A stretch of DNA of 64,000 nt from Apostichopus japonicus (taxonomy: Eukaryota; Echinodermata; Holothuroidea; Aspidochirotida; Stichopodidae), in contig NC_092571.1 of the NCBI RefSeq assembly GCF_037975245.1, positions 913,501 to 977,500 on the forward strand, read 5' to 3'. The notes under the pieces are model-generated. The model did not search any database and was not told where the DNA came from. It saw only the letters and a program-made list of their open reading frames with translations. Both the position numbers and the translations under genes were made by a program. The stretch's first letter is position 1. The number at the start of each line of letters is the position of its first letter. This document shows, piece by piece, positions 27,751 to 40,517 of the stretch.

Positions 27751-30700
27751 TTTGAATGTGTAATTAAAAAATACCTGAAAATAAACAGAAAACATTGCCA
27801 TTTTGTTATGTGTTGTTCATGCATGTGAGTGAGTAAAGACCATCAGTGCTAGACATAACAATACCATTTAATTTATTGGCATCATATTGAGCTGAATGGA
27901 ACATCCTACACTTTGAAGTACTCAATACAGTGCACCAGCAGCTTCATTCACTAATTTGAGGCTAAATTGCCCATTGATGTGCTACTCTCCTGAATGGCAC
28001 AACACATTACTGTGTGGAAATATCTTGAATTATACTGACAACTAATGAAGAATCACACTATTGCTATTGTATTTTGAAGCCTATGGTGTAATTCTATAAT
28101 TCACTGACAACTGATACAAAACTATGTGACCCATAATGCATAACATTTTAATAGGTTCATCAAGATCTGGATAACCAACTGTCTTCTCTTCCTTCTGCTA
28201 GCTTTACAATATAGCTATTCATGATAGAGAGAAGGTCAACAACAATAAACATGAAGGATCAGTTGTAGCACTTCATGATAACCCCACACAGCCTATAACC
28301 ACATCAAAGCAGTGGTTTCATAGCCAACTTATCCAAATGTAATACATATTGAGTATTCACAATAATCTTACAAACTAAAGACACAATCTTTTTTTTTTCA
28401 CCAAATGGACATTGATTAGCAGATACTGATGATTGTTTTAATGCTTTGGGAAACTTGATTCAATGATCATATGAAGTGGACTTTAATAATTATAATTCAA
28501 CAGAGTACCTCACACTTCCAAATGATGTAATCCTATTGAACTGTGGCCTAAGAAAGCATCTTTGACTGCAGCACTCTCAATATATGTATCACACGTTTTT
28601 TCTATGAAAGATAGCAACAGCAGTTGGCTGTTTTTTTTTAATCTGATAAGTTCAACCAATTGGTAAACAAACTGTTTTAAATATTAACTCAAGTAGGCAT
28701 GGCTGAAGATTCAAATCCCTTTTAAGAAATACAAAGGCATTATGCAGCTACATGTATTTGGTCTTTGATACTAATATGCTCAAATTAATATTTAATTCTT
28801 GACATGTTTATTGTCTAGTACTAGTCACAACCAGACATACAAGCTGCATGGCATACAACCATAATGAGAGAACCTCTTAACATAAAATATTCAGCATTAT
28901 GCAACCATACTTTATTTTTCTCTTTTCGTAAGTCAAACATGCCATTAAAGAACTACTTTTAGTTAGCCTCATATTATAGCAACTCTAGCTATGGAGACCA
29001 ATATTATACATTTTTGCTGTACTCAAAATAATGATATTAATGCAGCTCTCTCACTAAACCAAAAATCAAGATGTTGCTTAGCAACCAGCCCTTGCTTTCA
29101 TCTTCACCACAAGTTCAGAACTGCATGCATACCTAATGTGCACACAGACTGTGTGCATTGCCTTCATGCAGTAAGCTTGGTATGAAGCTAGACATGGACT
29201 TGCAGATCTAATTTACACAGTGCTGTGCACTTAACGTGTGGGTGGAATCTCATGTCAATGGCAAACTGTCTGAACAGATTCATAAGAAAGTAGGTGGGAA
29301 AGCATTACACAATGCAGTACAAATATGAACAAAACAGAATGTTTCAGTTGATGGCTGTTATTCAGATACCCAACAAAAGTCTCTACATAACAATTCTGTG
29401 ATAGAATTTCACACTATAATTCACTTATACTTCCAACTGAGAAAGAATAGACAAATAATTCCAAGCCGTCCCTAGTGTGCATTTAGCAGTCTTACAGAAC
29501 TGATTTGGCTGATATGACATCCCACAGCTTTAATAGGCATGATGACAATTCACTTATTTCTTTCTTAAGCATTTTAATATTTTGAGACTGACGCTTCAAA
29601 CAAGGTGATGTATTTGTCAGGGGAAAAAATATCAAAAATCCTCACTCAATATGCACCTATTAAGGGGAAGTTATGTCAAACAGTGAACTGAAACTATGCA
29701 TAGCAATTTTCTATTTTTTTTGTTGTTCTAATTATATTTTTCTAATTCTCATGTGCATACTGTGCATAATACTTTTGAAGGGTTGGTCCACAACTTTCAA
29801 CTTTGCCATTGCACTCCATTTATTCTACATTCAACATGGAGAGAATGGTTTATATTTCTTATGGTCTTATGGTACCATTTGAACCACCATGGGATGGTTT
29901 GTTTTCTATTTCAGATTTCTACTTTATGTGTTTATGTACATAAATCACTCAAATGAGCTCTTAACATGAAAACTGGCAAGTATCCCTGGATCTTCCATGG
30001 TAAGTTTAACTTCAAAAGGAAATAAGGAATAAACTCTTCAAAGCTATCAGATATTAACAGATATGGCCACTGAAGGAAAAATCACTGTCCATGCCTAGGA
30101 AGTTTCAAGTTTCCTTGTAAATGTATGCAAATAATGTTACAAATATGTTATCTTTCTCTGTAAAGGATACACTATTTGTCAGCTAAACTTGTCATGAAAA
30201 TTTTATCCACTCTACTTATTACGTAATTTTCCAAACATAACTGTGCCTGTTACCTTTGTATACATCCTTATGCAGTGTTTCAATGTGTCTCCACATAATA
30301 GCATCGTCTATGAAACATGGATACATCTAACACTTAAATTCTTGCAATCTTTGACACCAATCCGGAATTTCCCTGTTCAAGTACTGTCCTTTAAGAAGTA
30401 TTCAATATTCCAACTGTTCACACTTACAGCTATCCACCCAATTTAGCCTGTAATCGTCCTGAGATAATACAAAATTGTAGTATGTAAACTTCTGCATGGT
30501 AGATGTCGAAATAAAGAAGTGGACGGCTATTGAAACAGTTATGGGTCTAGGGAACCTGTCAACAATTTTATAATATTTTTTCTTAGGAGGGCGGGAAAGT
30601 TCTGTTAATTGGGGTCAAGTAAGAAAGGAGCGAAGTAAATTGAATAATCCTGAAAAGTGAGTGCATATAAGCTGACGGTGACTGAATTTTGTAGCTTTAA

Positions 30701-33686
30701 CACTAGGAAATGTCCACTGTTTAAGCTTCCTAACTTATCCCAACTTCAGTTTAGTGGACTGCCATGATTAAATGCCCAAAGTCACTTAGCATTGAAGAAT
30801 TAAATTCTGTCCATTGATCAGACAGTAATCAAATCCTTACAAGCTAGCTACTACAAACACTGCCTGCTCAAACTTCACCAAAAGTTATGTATTGTGTACA
30901 GTACTACAGTACAGTACTACAGTGCAAACATATGCACAACATGTCTGGCATTGGCACACAGAAAATGAACGGACATTCAATTATTACACACTTCTTCCTG
31001 AACTACGGCTTATATTAACATAAATTGGTTGAGATCCCTTGAGGAGGTGACTGGCAAATGATACTGTACAAGGAAGTGAACATAGTTCCAGAGTTGCAAG
31101 CTTGACACCTACACGAGAAGTGTTTTACACAGGTACAGAACAAACATCCAGACAACTGCTACAGTATGAGAGCCAGTAGTGCTGCCAAAAGATGGAACAT
31201 GAACTTGAGCAATCTTAATTTGGCTATTATTTTATTCAGGTGTTCACCACCAAAGAAGCCAGCTTAGACTTTAGTCATTTCAGTACCCAGAAAGACTCTT
31301 CCTCAGTGAATTATAGACAGTATATGCTCTACGTATGAGCAAATGGCAATTTACTTAAATTACCAATGTTGAGCTAGCAAATCAGCTCTGTCACCAACCG
31401 CTTCTTCAATAATTGTTATCGTTGAATGCAAGTTACATGGCATTGTTTATTCAATGTTAAATATTTTCACATCTTACTGCCAAAACCAGTCATTTAGTAT
31501 AAATCACAGAGAATAAGGCCAAGTTTGAGACCATTTAATTAAGACAGCCTATTGGCTCACCCATTGAAGCCCAGAGTGTAAAATCTGATATGGGCCACTT
31601 GAGGAAGATGGAAATACCAAACAATATTTACTTTTGCAATTATCATCTACACAAGGTTTCCAGATTTGACCTCTAAAGTAGCCTTCAATCCTTCCCAACC
31701 CCCCACCCCTCCCTCCCCATCAACTTCTATTGGGTTCTTGCCTTCACTACTGTGGAGCTACCTAGAAGTAGGAAGTTATTCTGTTTGTAAGCAAGGTTTT
31801 CACAGACTGACTTATGTTGACCTCAAATAAGCTTTTAACCTCAACCAATTTCACAATGGTTGGCTTTACCAAGACAGATCTACATACCAAGTATGGATTT
31901 AATCCTTGTTTCCATTTGTTTGTTATGTGTTTACATAGCTTTGTTGTTTAGTTTTTTCAAAAACCATGTGTTCTTCTTGTACCTATTATAAGCTATAACC
32001 ACATTGCGATTTCAGAACTGACTCAAATGAATTGCATGCATTGTTTTGCGTTTCCTGCCTTTTTACTTTCCAAGGAAACTATGTGAACACGAAGACAATA
32101 ATAAATAAAATTGACTATTCCCAAAGCCTAAACAGTTTACTACCATCAAGGTAACTTCCTGCTCATATCAAAGATCCCTGCAACACACTGTTACTTACCT
32201 ACTACTTAACAAAATATGCAAGCTACAGCGGAGGCACCCTTTACCTCCTACAGTACAGCAGACAGACCTTCTCCTGCAGAAACAATACAGAAGTAATAAT
32301 GATAATTAGATGCAAAAACAGACACTGAAGTCAGTCAGTTCTAGACAAGAGAATCACACTAAACAAGGAATCAAGGGAAAGATGAAGACTGTATAGTGGC
32401 AGACATATACATTAAATGGCAACAACAGTCCCATTTGCAGACTAATTTATATGCAAACACCAGGTAAACAAAGGTGTAGCCTCTTGGAGTTTCGATGCTC
32501 TTAGTCCATTCAGTAAGACTCATCAGAATACTACCACAAGTCCTTAATTTTGAAATATGTGTCAGTGAGTGAAATGAATAAGATTATTAGTAGCGGTAAT
32601 TGAGCAATACTGTTCGGTAGTAAAATCTCCATATTACGGGAGCTTGTAATCATGCTCAGTTATGTCTAAGATATTTCAGGGAAAACGCATTTTTTTTTGT
32701 AGATTGGTGTTGGAGAAAAGAGCCCAACAACTTACTCCAGTTCACTGTTACTACTGCAGTATTTCACCTATACAGTATATAACATTTTGGCTTAGCATAG
32801 GTACTGCTACTTAGAATAATGGGTAGGCTGCTGTATCAACTGGGCTTGATAAACCAAGCACTTGCTAAAGTCTTGAGTGTACTGTGAATATTTTTGAAGG
32901 AAAAAAAGACAAACAAGGGCATTTTCTTTATTTTATTTACAAGTTTCTCTCAATAACATGATGCAAAAAACATACCTGCAAAGACAAGGAACGCAAGGTT
33001 AACTTACTTTCTTTCCTAATACAAAATGTAGGTGCTAATGGTGAAAGAAAATTTTGTCACAGACACAAAGTTAGTGTACATATATGAATTCCAATTAGAC
33101 CAAATTCAACTTTGGCCAAAATCATGCAGCCTTAAAACCAATCATAACAATATGCTGTTCAAAGGTTGCACACTTTTTTGCAAAGCTGCATAGCCTTTAA
33201 GTCAGATCAAACTACTGCAGTCATCTACAATTGTCATTAACCATGAGAAATATTGTCTTTTTGTAATTAAGGAAATGCACTGCACTCTACATATTGTCAA
33301 GTGACTAAAAGCAGTATTGTTACGAAAAAAGTAGGAAAAACTAGAAATCATGGCTTGCCAGAAAATGTCAGCAGAAAAATAATGAGCTTCTTGATCGATT
33401 ATCAATTAATATGAGCCCCTTAAATACTAACTTAAGACATGCTCATTAACCCTTCGTAAGTTACCTATTACAGTTCTCTATACAATTTTATTCATACGTT
33501 GTGTGTATTTCCCTTATTCCAATCCACTATTGGCAAGTCGGCCCACCCCTTCTTGTTCCAACCTCTTACTTATTATAGTATGTAATATTGATTCAAAAAC
33601 TCAAAAAGCTTTAATTGTTGCTTTTGGCAATAAATGAAAGATTAAAAAATAATAAATTTACATATTTCTATATTTAAGGTTGATAT

Positions 33687-33918
33687 GCATGGCGCTTACA
33701 TAATGCAAATTGAAGATTACATTTCTGTGCATTATGAAATTTAAACTTTTTTTACCGCAAGAAAGTAATGAACAACGTAAAACATGTCGCAGAATCATCA
33801 ATATGCAGCTATTCCTTTTTTATCTCAAGCAACTCCAAAGAACATCAGCAAAAATACCTACGAAGGTTGCTTGGCTTCTGTAACATTAGGGCTCCTGTTG
33901 TACTAAGCATATACTAGC
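33687..33918. repeat. Diverged 230-bp duplicate, copy 1
   Basis: This stretch shares ATTTCTGTGCATTATGAAAT, AAAACATGTCGCAGAATCA, ACATCAGCAA.AATACC and CTACGAAGGT with 34412-34646, in the same order and orientation. The copies are about 725 bp apart and clearly diverged. Confidence 0.85.
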
Positions 33919-34411
33919 TGATGTACTGTAGGTGTGCCCCAGTGAGTCTGTACAGTACCTCATTGCAACTTGGAGATACTACTTGATTAGCAACTTCATA
34001 CATTGTTTCAATTATTCTTGACTTTAGACAAAATACTGTGTCTATTTTCCACTCGCAATATGTGTCCAGTGAAAATTTCAAAACACTGCCAAAAATAATG
34101 GCAGCGAATAACATGATACTTGTCTCCAAGCTAGATTATTTTACAAATTACGGCCGATGGCATGTAGATAATGCCTCAAGAAATAACTTAGATGTTTGGC
34201 CTCCTTAAGTTTATTGTTATTCTGACACTAACATTTGTCTTCACATTTTGTGTTAGACAGACGGCTGGAAAGAGGCATTGCCATGACGATAGCTCCACTA
34301 GTTGAGCAAAATCTGGTTCAAAAGTACAATACACTGTATGTTCCTTTACCTTAGTAGTACTTGTAGTACACAACAAAACTTTTATGGTAAGGTGAGGCAG
34401 ATACATGGCTA

Positions 34412-34646
34412 CATGCACGCTACATCATGCACAAAATTATATTTCTATGCAGTATGAAATTTTAACTTCTTCCACCACACAGAGGGGTTAAAAAAGTAAA
34501 ACATGTCGCAGAATCAATATTATACAGCTATGCCTATTTTGTCTCAAACAATTCCAAAGTACATCAGCAACAATACCGCTGCATGGCTACGAAGGTAGTT
34601 TGGCTTCTTTAACATTAGAGCTCCAGTAGTAGTAGGCCTACACTAG
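34412..34646. repeat. Diverged 230-bp duplicate, copy 2
   Basis: This is the partner of 33687-33918, with the matching blocks ATTTCTATGCAGTATGAAAT, AAAACATGTCGCAGAATCA and CTACGAAGGT. It ends near CTACACTAG, as copy 1 ends near ATACTAG. Terminal inverted repeats were not found. Confidence 0.85.
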
Positions 34647-35951
34647 CGTGGGCTTTGAGCTGCTATCTGAGTAGTGACTCTCTATAACTTACATTTTTCT
34701 CTTTACTTTTTTGTGTTAACAAACGTAATACTATCCAACCGTTGTTAGTGTATGTCACAGTGACGCCTAACCAACTTGGCAAATCCATGCGTTGTGAACT
34801 TGCACCAAATTACTACAAGATACAACACTTTTTAAAAATTTGTAACAACGATAGTCTGAGATCGCGCTATTAAACTCCATGAGAAGCAAGAACCTTTTAG
34901 AGCTGATATGCTAAAATCAAATCCACTGTACACAAATATTTGTCATCATTTTGGTCAAAACCTTTTCACTGACGAAACATAGAACTGCCAAGTTGTTCAT
35001 GTCCTACGGTGATGAATGAGAATGCAAATTTAAATGCAGTTAATACTCAAAAATATTATACATCCAGCTTACTTCAAATAAAACAATTACTCCAAGATAA
35101 TTTACAGTTCACATATCACTAAGGCAAAGTGCATTTACAATGCAACAGAAAATATCCTAACCTGTTCAGATACTGCACACATGTAATATTACTGGCCTCC
35201 AAGAAGTATACACAAAGCACGATGGTACCGCTCACACTATTTAACATGCCTATATGTACAAGTGTATTACATAATCAATTCCCGATTGAAATGTCAACAA
35301 CAGGAAATGTTCGTTTTGTACACATTGGTACTGGAGGCGGTATTTGACCATATTGGTTAAATTACAGGTTTGAGTACTCCATTGTAGTCCAGCATACTCA
35401 GTCATAGTTTCTGTATGTATTCGCTAGCAATTCCTTCAACAGTGGGGGAAATAGGCGCTGCGATGTGACTGCTTCCAGAGGAATGCAGAGAAGGCCAAAC
35501 AAAGTAGCCTATACAATAATACAATATTAGTATGCTGTGCTATACTAACATTGTTAGCAATATTCAGTGCTTAACAGAAGTATTACTTGCATGTAAGATG
35601 AAAAGTGTCACATGCCTTCTTGCAGTTAGGGCTGATCATGTGGCTTGTTATGCAGTTCAAAATGTTTGTACTTTGGTATGACTAGTTTATGAAAGACTTG
35701 GGATTGGTTTCTAGGTCCAATACTTCAACTCAACTCTGACAAAAACATGTTTGTTTTGAAGAATCAAAATCAATATTTCAAAATGATGCAAATTTAACCA
35801 ATATGGATAATAGACCCATATCAATGATATCAGTCGATACCAATTACTTATGGTGCAAATCAGTGCAACACTAGTAACAACCCTACCAGTCCTTACTTCC
35901 AGCAGATTAACAAAATACATTCAAAAATGTTAGTGAATATTAAAGCCTACC

Positions 35952-36048
35952 TTGTGAGTCTGTTCCTGCCAAAAAAAGTTGCAAAGTACTGGATGCCTGG
36001 TCCTCGTTCTCATGTGAACAAATTCTGTACGTCACAAGTGCAACCCTG
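35952..36048 (-). other. GNB1: Candidate GNB1 5' untranslated exon
   Basis: On the minus strand a CATTCCAGCAG acceptor is followed by about 97 bases ending ACTCACAAG before GTAGGC, a good donor. It has no conserved reading frame. Its position upstream of the start-codon exon fits a non-coding exon, but only splice signals support it. Confidence 0.3.
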
Positions 36049-38501
36049 CTGGAATGAGGAGAAAAGAACTTTCAAACCAATTGCCTAGACATCATCTGAC
36101 TGTCCTCTGAGAAATGCAACCGTACTCCAGTTACATGACATTTATGCTGCAAATCTTATGTAATTTGACATATCAACACATAAATGTGTTTCTCTTGACC
36201 ACTTTAGACTGAAAACCTACTTTTTGTGTGTCAAAGTACAACTTGTCTTCAAAGTAAGCTTAATACACTTGATTCTAGCTGACTGTGGGATAACATTAAA
36301 AAAAGATAATTAAGAATGACGGATAGCAAAACGTATACTAAAAACTAAACCATACAACAATTATATACAAAATTCGTTTCATCACTCAACTTTCTAATGA
36401 CAAATTCCATTGAAGTATTAAGTGACAAGCCTACCCCACGTAGGCAAATGAAGAAAACAGCTGTTTTTGTTTACACTTACTCGACGACTATCACTGCTCA
36501 TTCAAGGGTCAGATAAAAAAAGGGTAGTGACCGAGCAGTAGTTATTACAATTTGTAAGCATAAGGAAATTGAACAGTAATCAATGCAATTCACAAGAACT
36601 ATCGGTTTGATTAGCAACAATTGTGTGCACTGTTCTTGAGGAACTACAATATTTCGTTTTTGTTATAAATAGTACTTTCCAATAACATTAATATGGCTTC
36701 ACCGATATCTTATGATTTTAATTGATTTCAGAATGATGTTAAAACAGTTTTCCACACAGAACTCATTGCATTTTCAATTCTTTTTTAAATACAAATTGAG
36801 AAGTTAATTAAAAGACCAATCAAGGTTCAATCAAAATGAAGTCCAATGTACACATGAACGGTTCACTTTTTGCATGTACTGCTGACTCTCCAATCGATCA
36901 AAGTGGTGTTCTAATTAAGGATTTCGCTCTGACTGTGTGGCTTAATTGTAACCAGCTACTATCATCATGTGTTTCATTTAAGCTACAAATATTTTGATTG
37001 GTAGAACAAACTAAATTGCAGCTTATACATAGGCCTCTCAAAAGTAAATGCTGACAATGTGGGGAAAGGTTCAGCCTTCATAGTACAACATGTTAATGAA
37101 ACCATGGAAGACTTTGAAGCAACAGAAATTAGGAGAAAAACTATTTAAGTCCTCATCCCTACAGGAATTTGAAGACCCTGTGTAATCTTGATATCAGTAA
37201 GTATAGGATACCTATTGAAAAGAACAAATCTTTACAATAGGCAAAGATGTGAACCAAGGCCTCAAATGATTGCAAGATCTGTGCACTTAACTACAACCTT
37301 AACATATCCCAACTGCTTCATTCTTGAAGAAAAAACCGATTACAAGAGCTGCAAACCATCTGGATAACTTCAGATGGTTAGGGAATGTAGGGATCTAGGG
37401 GAGCTACATCCCTTGTCTGTATGTTCTTGGAATATCAAGGACAGAAGTATATGTGGAGACAACCTTATTTGCATTGTTAAGTACCTGGGACAACCAAGTT
37501 CTGGTTAACAAAGGTTGATTTAAAGAGCTGATCATGGCCGATGCACTGATTACACCACATTTTCACCAAGAATAAATTAAAAAGTAATAAAATAATTGAC
37601 ACAAGAAACAATCACTGACAGAAATGGATATATCATGAGGATGTATATTTAATTTTACACACAGCAAAAAGGAGTAAACAAAATAAAAATGCTAAATGAT
37701 GTGCAATCACAAAATACAAAAAATAGCAATGTGAATGTTGAACAGGAAACATACCATCTTACTGTAAATAAAGAAACTTCAAAACGAAAAACAAAGCAAA
37801 AACAGTAGACCCACAAACGCAGATAACATATTAACAACACTTGTCATGAGGCAAGTATGCAGAAATAACTGTAGCTATAATCTCTGAAAAAGAATGATAA
37901 ACAAAATACATTCATGTGGGTTATCTATAAACATGCCACAGAAATATAATAGGATTTTGTATGTAGGCATTTAGGACCACTTCAAGACAAGCCTATGCCA
38001 TCATTATTAACATTACAAAGGCCTACTTGCATGTAGACCTGCAAATAAGAATGGTGCCGTACAGCAGGTTCATTTGAGGCAGATGTGTAGGCTGTGACAC
38101 CTGCAATTGCATGGACCAAGTAGGCCTCTTCCCTATTTTAGGTTAGGCCTAGCCTACTTAATGAAATCTGACACAAAGTACTCACTTGAACAAGTTTAGG
38201 CATAAAGAAAGCAAGTAAGAATGGTTCCTTAAAATATGGAAGGGTGATTAGCATTGCTTGAGCCCAACAACTGACTTGCCTACACCAAAATAGTGTCCCT
38301 GCCAATGGGCTGCACCAATTGCCCTGCCAAGCCCATGTTATTATGAGTAAGCTAGGCCAATACTGTTATTATAAAGTCAAACACCACAGGAGGGATAAAA
38401 TACTCCACAAAATTAACAAAAGACAAATGTATAATTAATACTTCGTTTCATAAATGGCAAAGAAAAGATATCAGCAGATTAACGGTCCAGGTACGAAGAA
38501 A

Positions 38502-38507
38502 ACTTAC
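38502..38507 (-). promoter_or_regulatory. Candidate first-exon donor for GNB1
   Basis: On the minus strand the sequence reads CACAAATTC before GTAAGT, a near-consensus donor. Sequence upstream of it (38600-39200) has more CpG than the surroundings. A transcription start near 39000-39200 is plausible but unproven. Confidence 0.2.
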
Positions 38508-40155
38508 GAATTTGTGCAACTCATTGAAACGGGAACAAGCTTAGGGGGCCTAATGTTATCATTAGCAACGTTAGGCTGAGAAAACAAATAAGGAAACAGT
38601 GGTCCATGAATATCTCTGTTTACCGTTTCTGTATAAAATGTCCTCTTCTTTGAGAGAAAATCGACCATAAATGAACATCCCATGCGATGCCTAACCTCTG
38701 GAATATTGTATTCACCTCTGATTCAAAGAAAACAGCCCTCGACCAAAAATGGGTGGCTTACGAACATACATTAACCAAGACGTGAACAGGTACCCGGATC
38801 CCTTCAAGTGCAAATGACATTACAGCAGGCACAATACAAACACAGGACCGTTACATACAATGCATGTGAAAGGCTAGGCTTAGGCCTCCGTATTTTCTCA
38901 ATTCTTTTTCATGTTTACCACGGAATTACAATTTCCTGGTCACTTTGATCTCCACAGACTTACCCTAAGCGAATCTTGCAAACCTCGTTTATTCCTAAAT
39001 AATCACATTCGTGTAGTCACATCCGTGCAAAATGCAGTAAAATCCCTTTGTCAGTGGGCAGTGATCTCGGAACTGGATCGCAAATTTTTCAGCTCAGGGT
39101 GCGGTTTAGCAGGGTGGCCTTGCGCTGCAGAGTGAGAAACCCGTCATATCTTTACTCAAAGAAACGAGGCCACGCATGCGTAGTTTACGCAGTCAGTGCA
39201 CTTGCAGTCTTCTAGTCATGAACATAGCGCAGAGGCATAATGATTAGAGTGTGCAAGTTACCAAAACGGACTGAACAGTGTACACAACTTTTGATAATGA
39301 TAACGTGAAATGATTAAATCATAATGCATTTTCACAATGCGAACTTAGTTGACTAGTCGGCCAAAAATCGGCTGTTGAATTTATAAGTTTATAAATATGG
39401 GGATAAGAACCCTTTCACTGTAACTTTTTAAAAGATATATTTTCGAATATATGCCTATGTAATTTCCGTTAGCATATGTATAGTTCATGAACACTACTCT
39501 GCATGTACGTATATTAGGTAAAACTGCATGTGTTGTAGATTTGTGATGGGGCGGGGATGTAAAATATTAATTTTCGAAAATTAAGTTAAAGGAACAAAAG
39601 TCTTCCATCGTAAAAGGTTCATTTGTTGGGTGATATCCATCAGCTTCATAAAAAGCGTTGCCATGAATAATTGTCGATTTCTTGATAAACTTTACAGTTT
39701 ACACTATACGTACACGTCGTTACTGCTACATTAATAGTTTAGAGGTAAGCGCAATGTCGCAATGAAATCTTACCCGATATTGTGTAACTTGCTAACTGCT
39801 TTTATCCGCAGGCGATCCCAGTTTAATTTGTGGGAGGGGAGGAAGGATGTAAGCAATTTTTAAAGGGGAAACAGGTTCTCGAAGGAAATATTAAAATCTA
39901 TGGATAGTTTTGGGGAACTTTAAAAGTTGGAAAACCAATGGCAAAAGAATGATCCTGATGGAGTTATTTTAGCCTAGGCTTATGTTCCTTTCAGTTGGAA
40001 AGAAGCTTGTTTAATTCTCAAGTATAGCCTATCAGGCATTTTTATACTTACTTCGGCAAGTGAATCGACTAGGCCATGATAATTTAGAACACAGGCCACC
40101 CTACAACACCGAGAAAGGATCTAGAAAAACCGTAAGGGACTTTTATGAACTCAAA

Positions 40156-40517
40156 CAAGGGCGTAGGAACCGGGGGGGCTGGGGGGGGGGGGGGCGACAG
40201 CCCCCCAGTGAAAAATGTGGAGGGGCGGAAGTATCATTCCGCCCCCCCCCCGCTTCGCAAGTCCGAAAACCCCTTTTTCATTTCCAAATGAGATAAAAAA
40301 TCTCATTTGGAGCACCAAATTGCATCTAAGGCCAGGTGAAAATACAAAATTAAGTTTACAAAATGGAGTGGGTGTTGAAGTGTGCTATATTGCACCAAAT
40401 TGCATCTGAGGCCACCTGGAAATGCAAAAATTTCCAAAGGGGAGTGGGACACCCCCTCCCCTTAGACCCCTCCCCCAGGCCCCCCCCCCCACTCAAAAGT
40501 GCCTTCCTACGCCACTG
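40156..40517. mobile_element. hAT-like MITE, 362 bp
   Basis: The left end reads CAAGGGCGTAGGAACC and the right end, on the other strand, CAGTGGCGTAGGAAGG. An 8-bp direct repeat AACTCAAA flanks the element at 40148-40155 and 40518-40525. The interior has long G and C runs and AAATGAGATAAAAAATCTCATTT, an inverted repeat. CAGTGGCG ends plus an 8-bp target duplication fit a non-autonomous hAT element. Confidence 0.82.

Larger units (their letters stand above)
27775..35951 (-). other. GNB1: Large GNB1 5' intron (inferred)
   Basis: This is the sequence between the start-codon exon and the candidate non-coding exon at 35952-36048. I find no coding exon in it. It contains a pair of related stretches of about 230 bp (33687-33918 and 34412-34646). 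A long first intron of this kind often holds regulatory sequence, but no element can be named with confidence. Confidence 0.4.
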
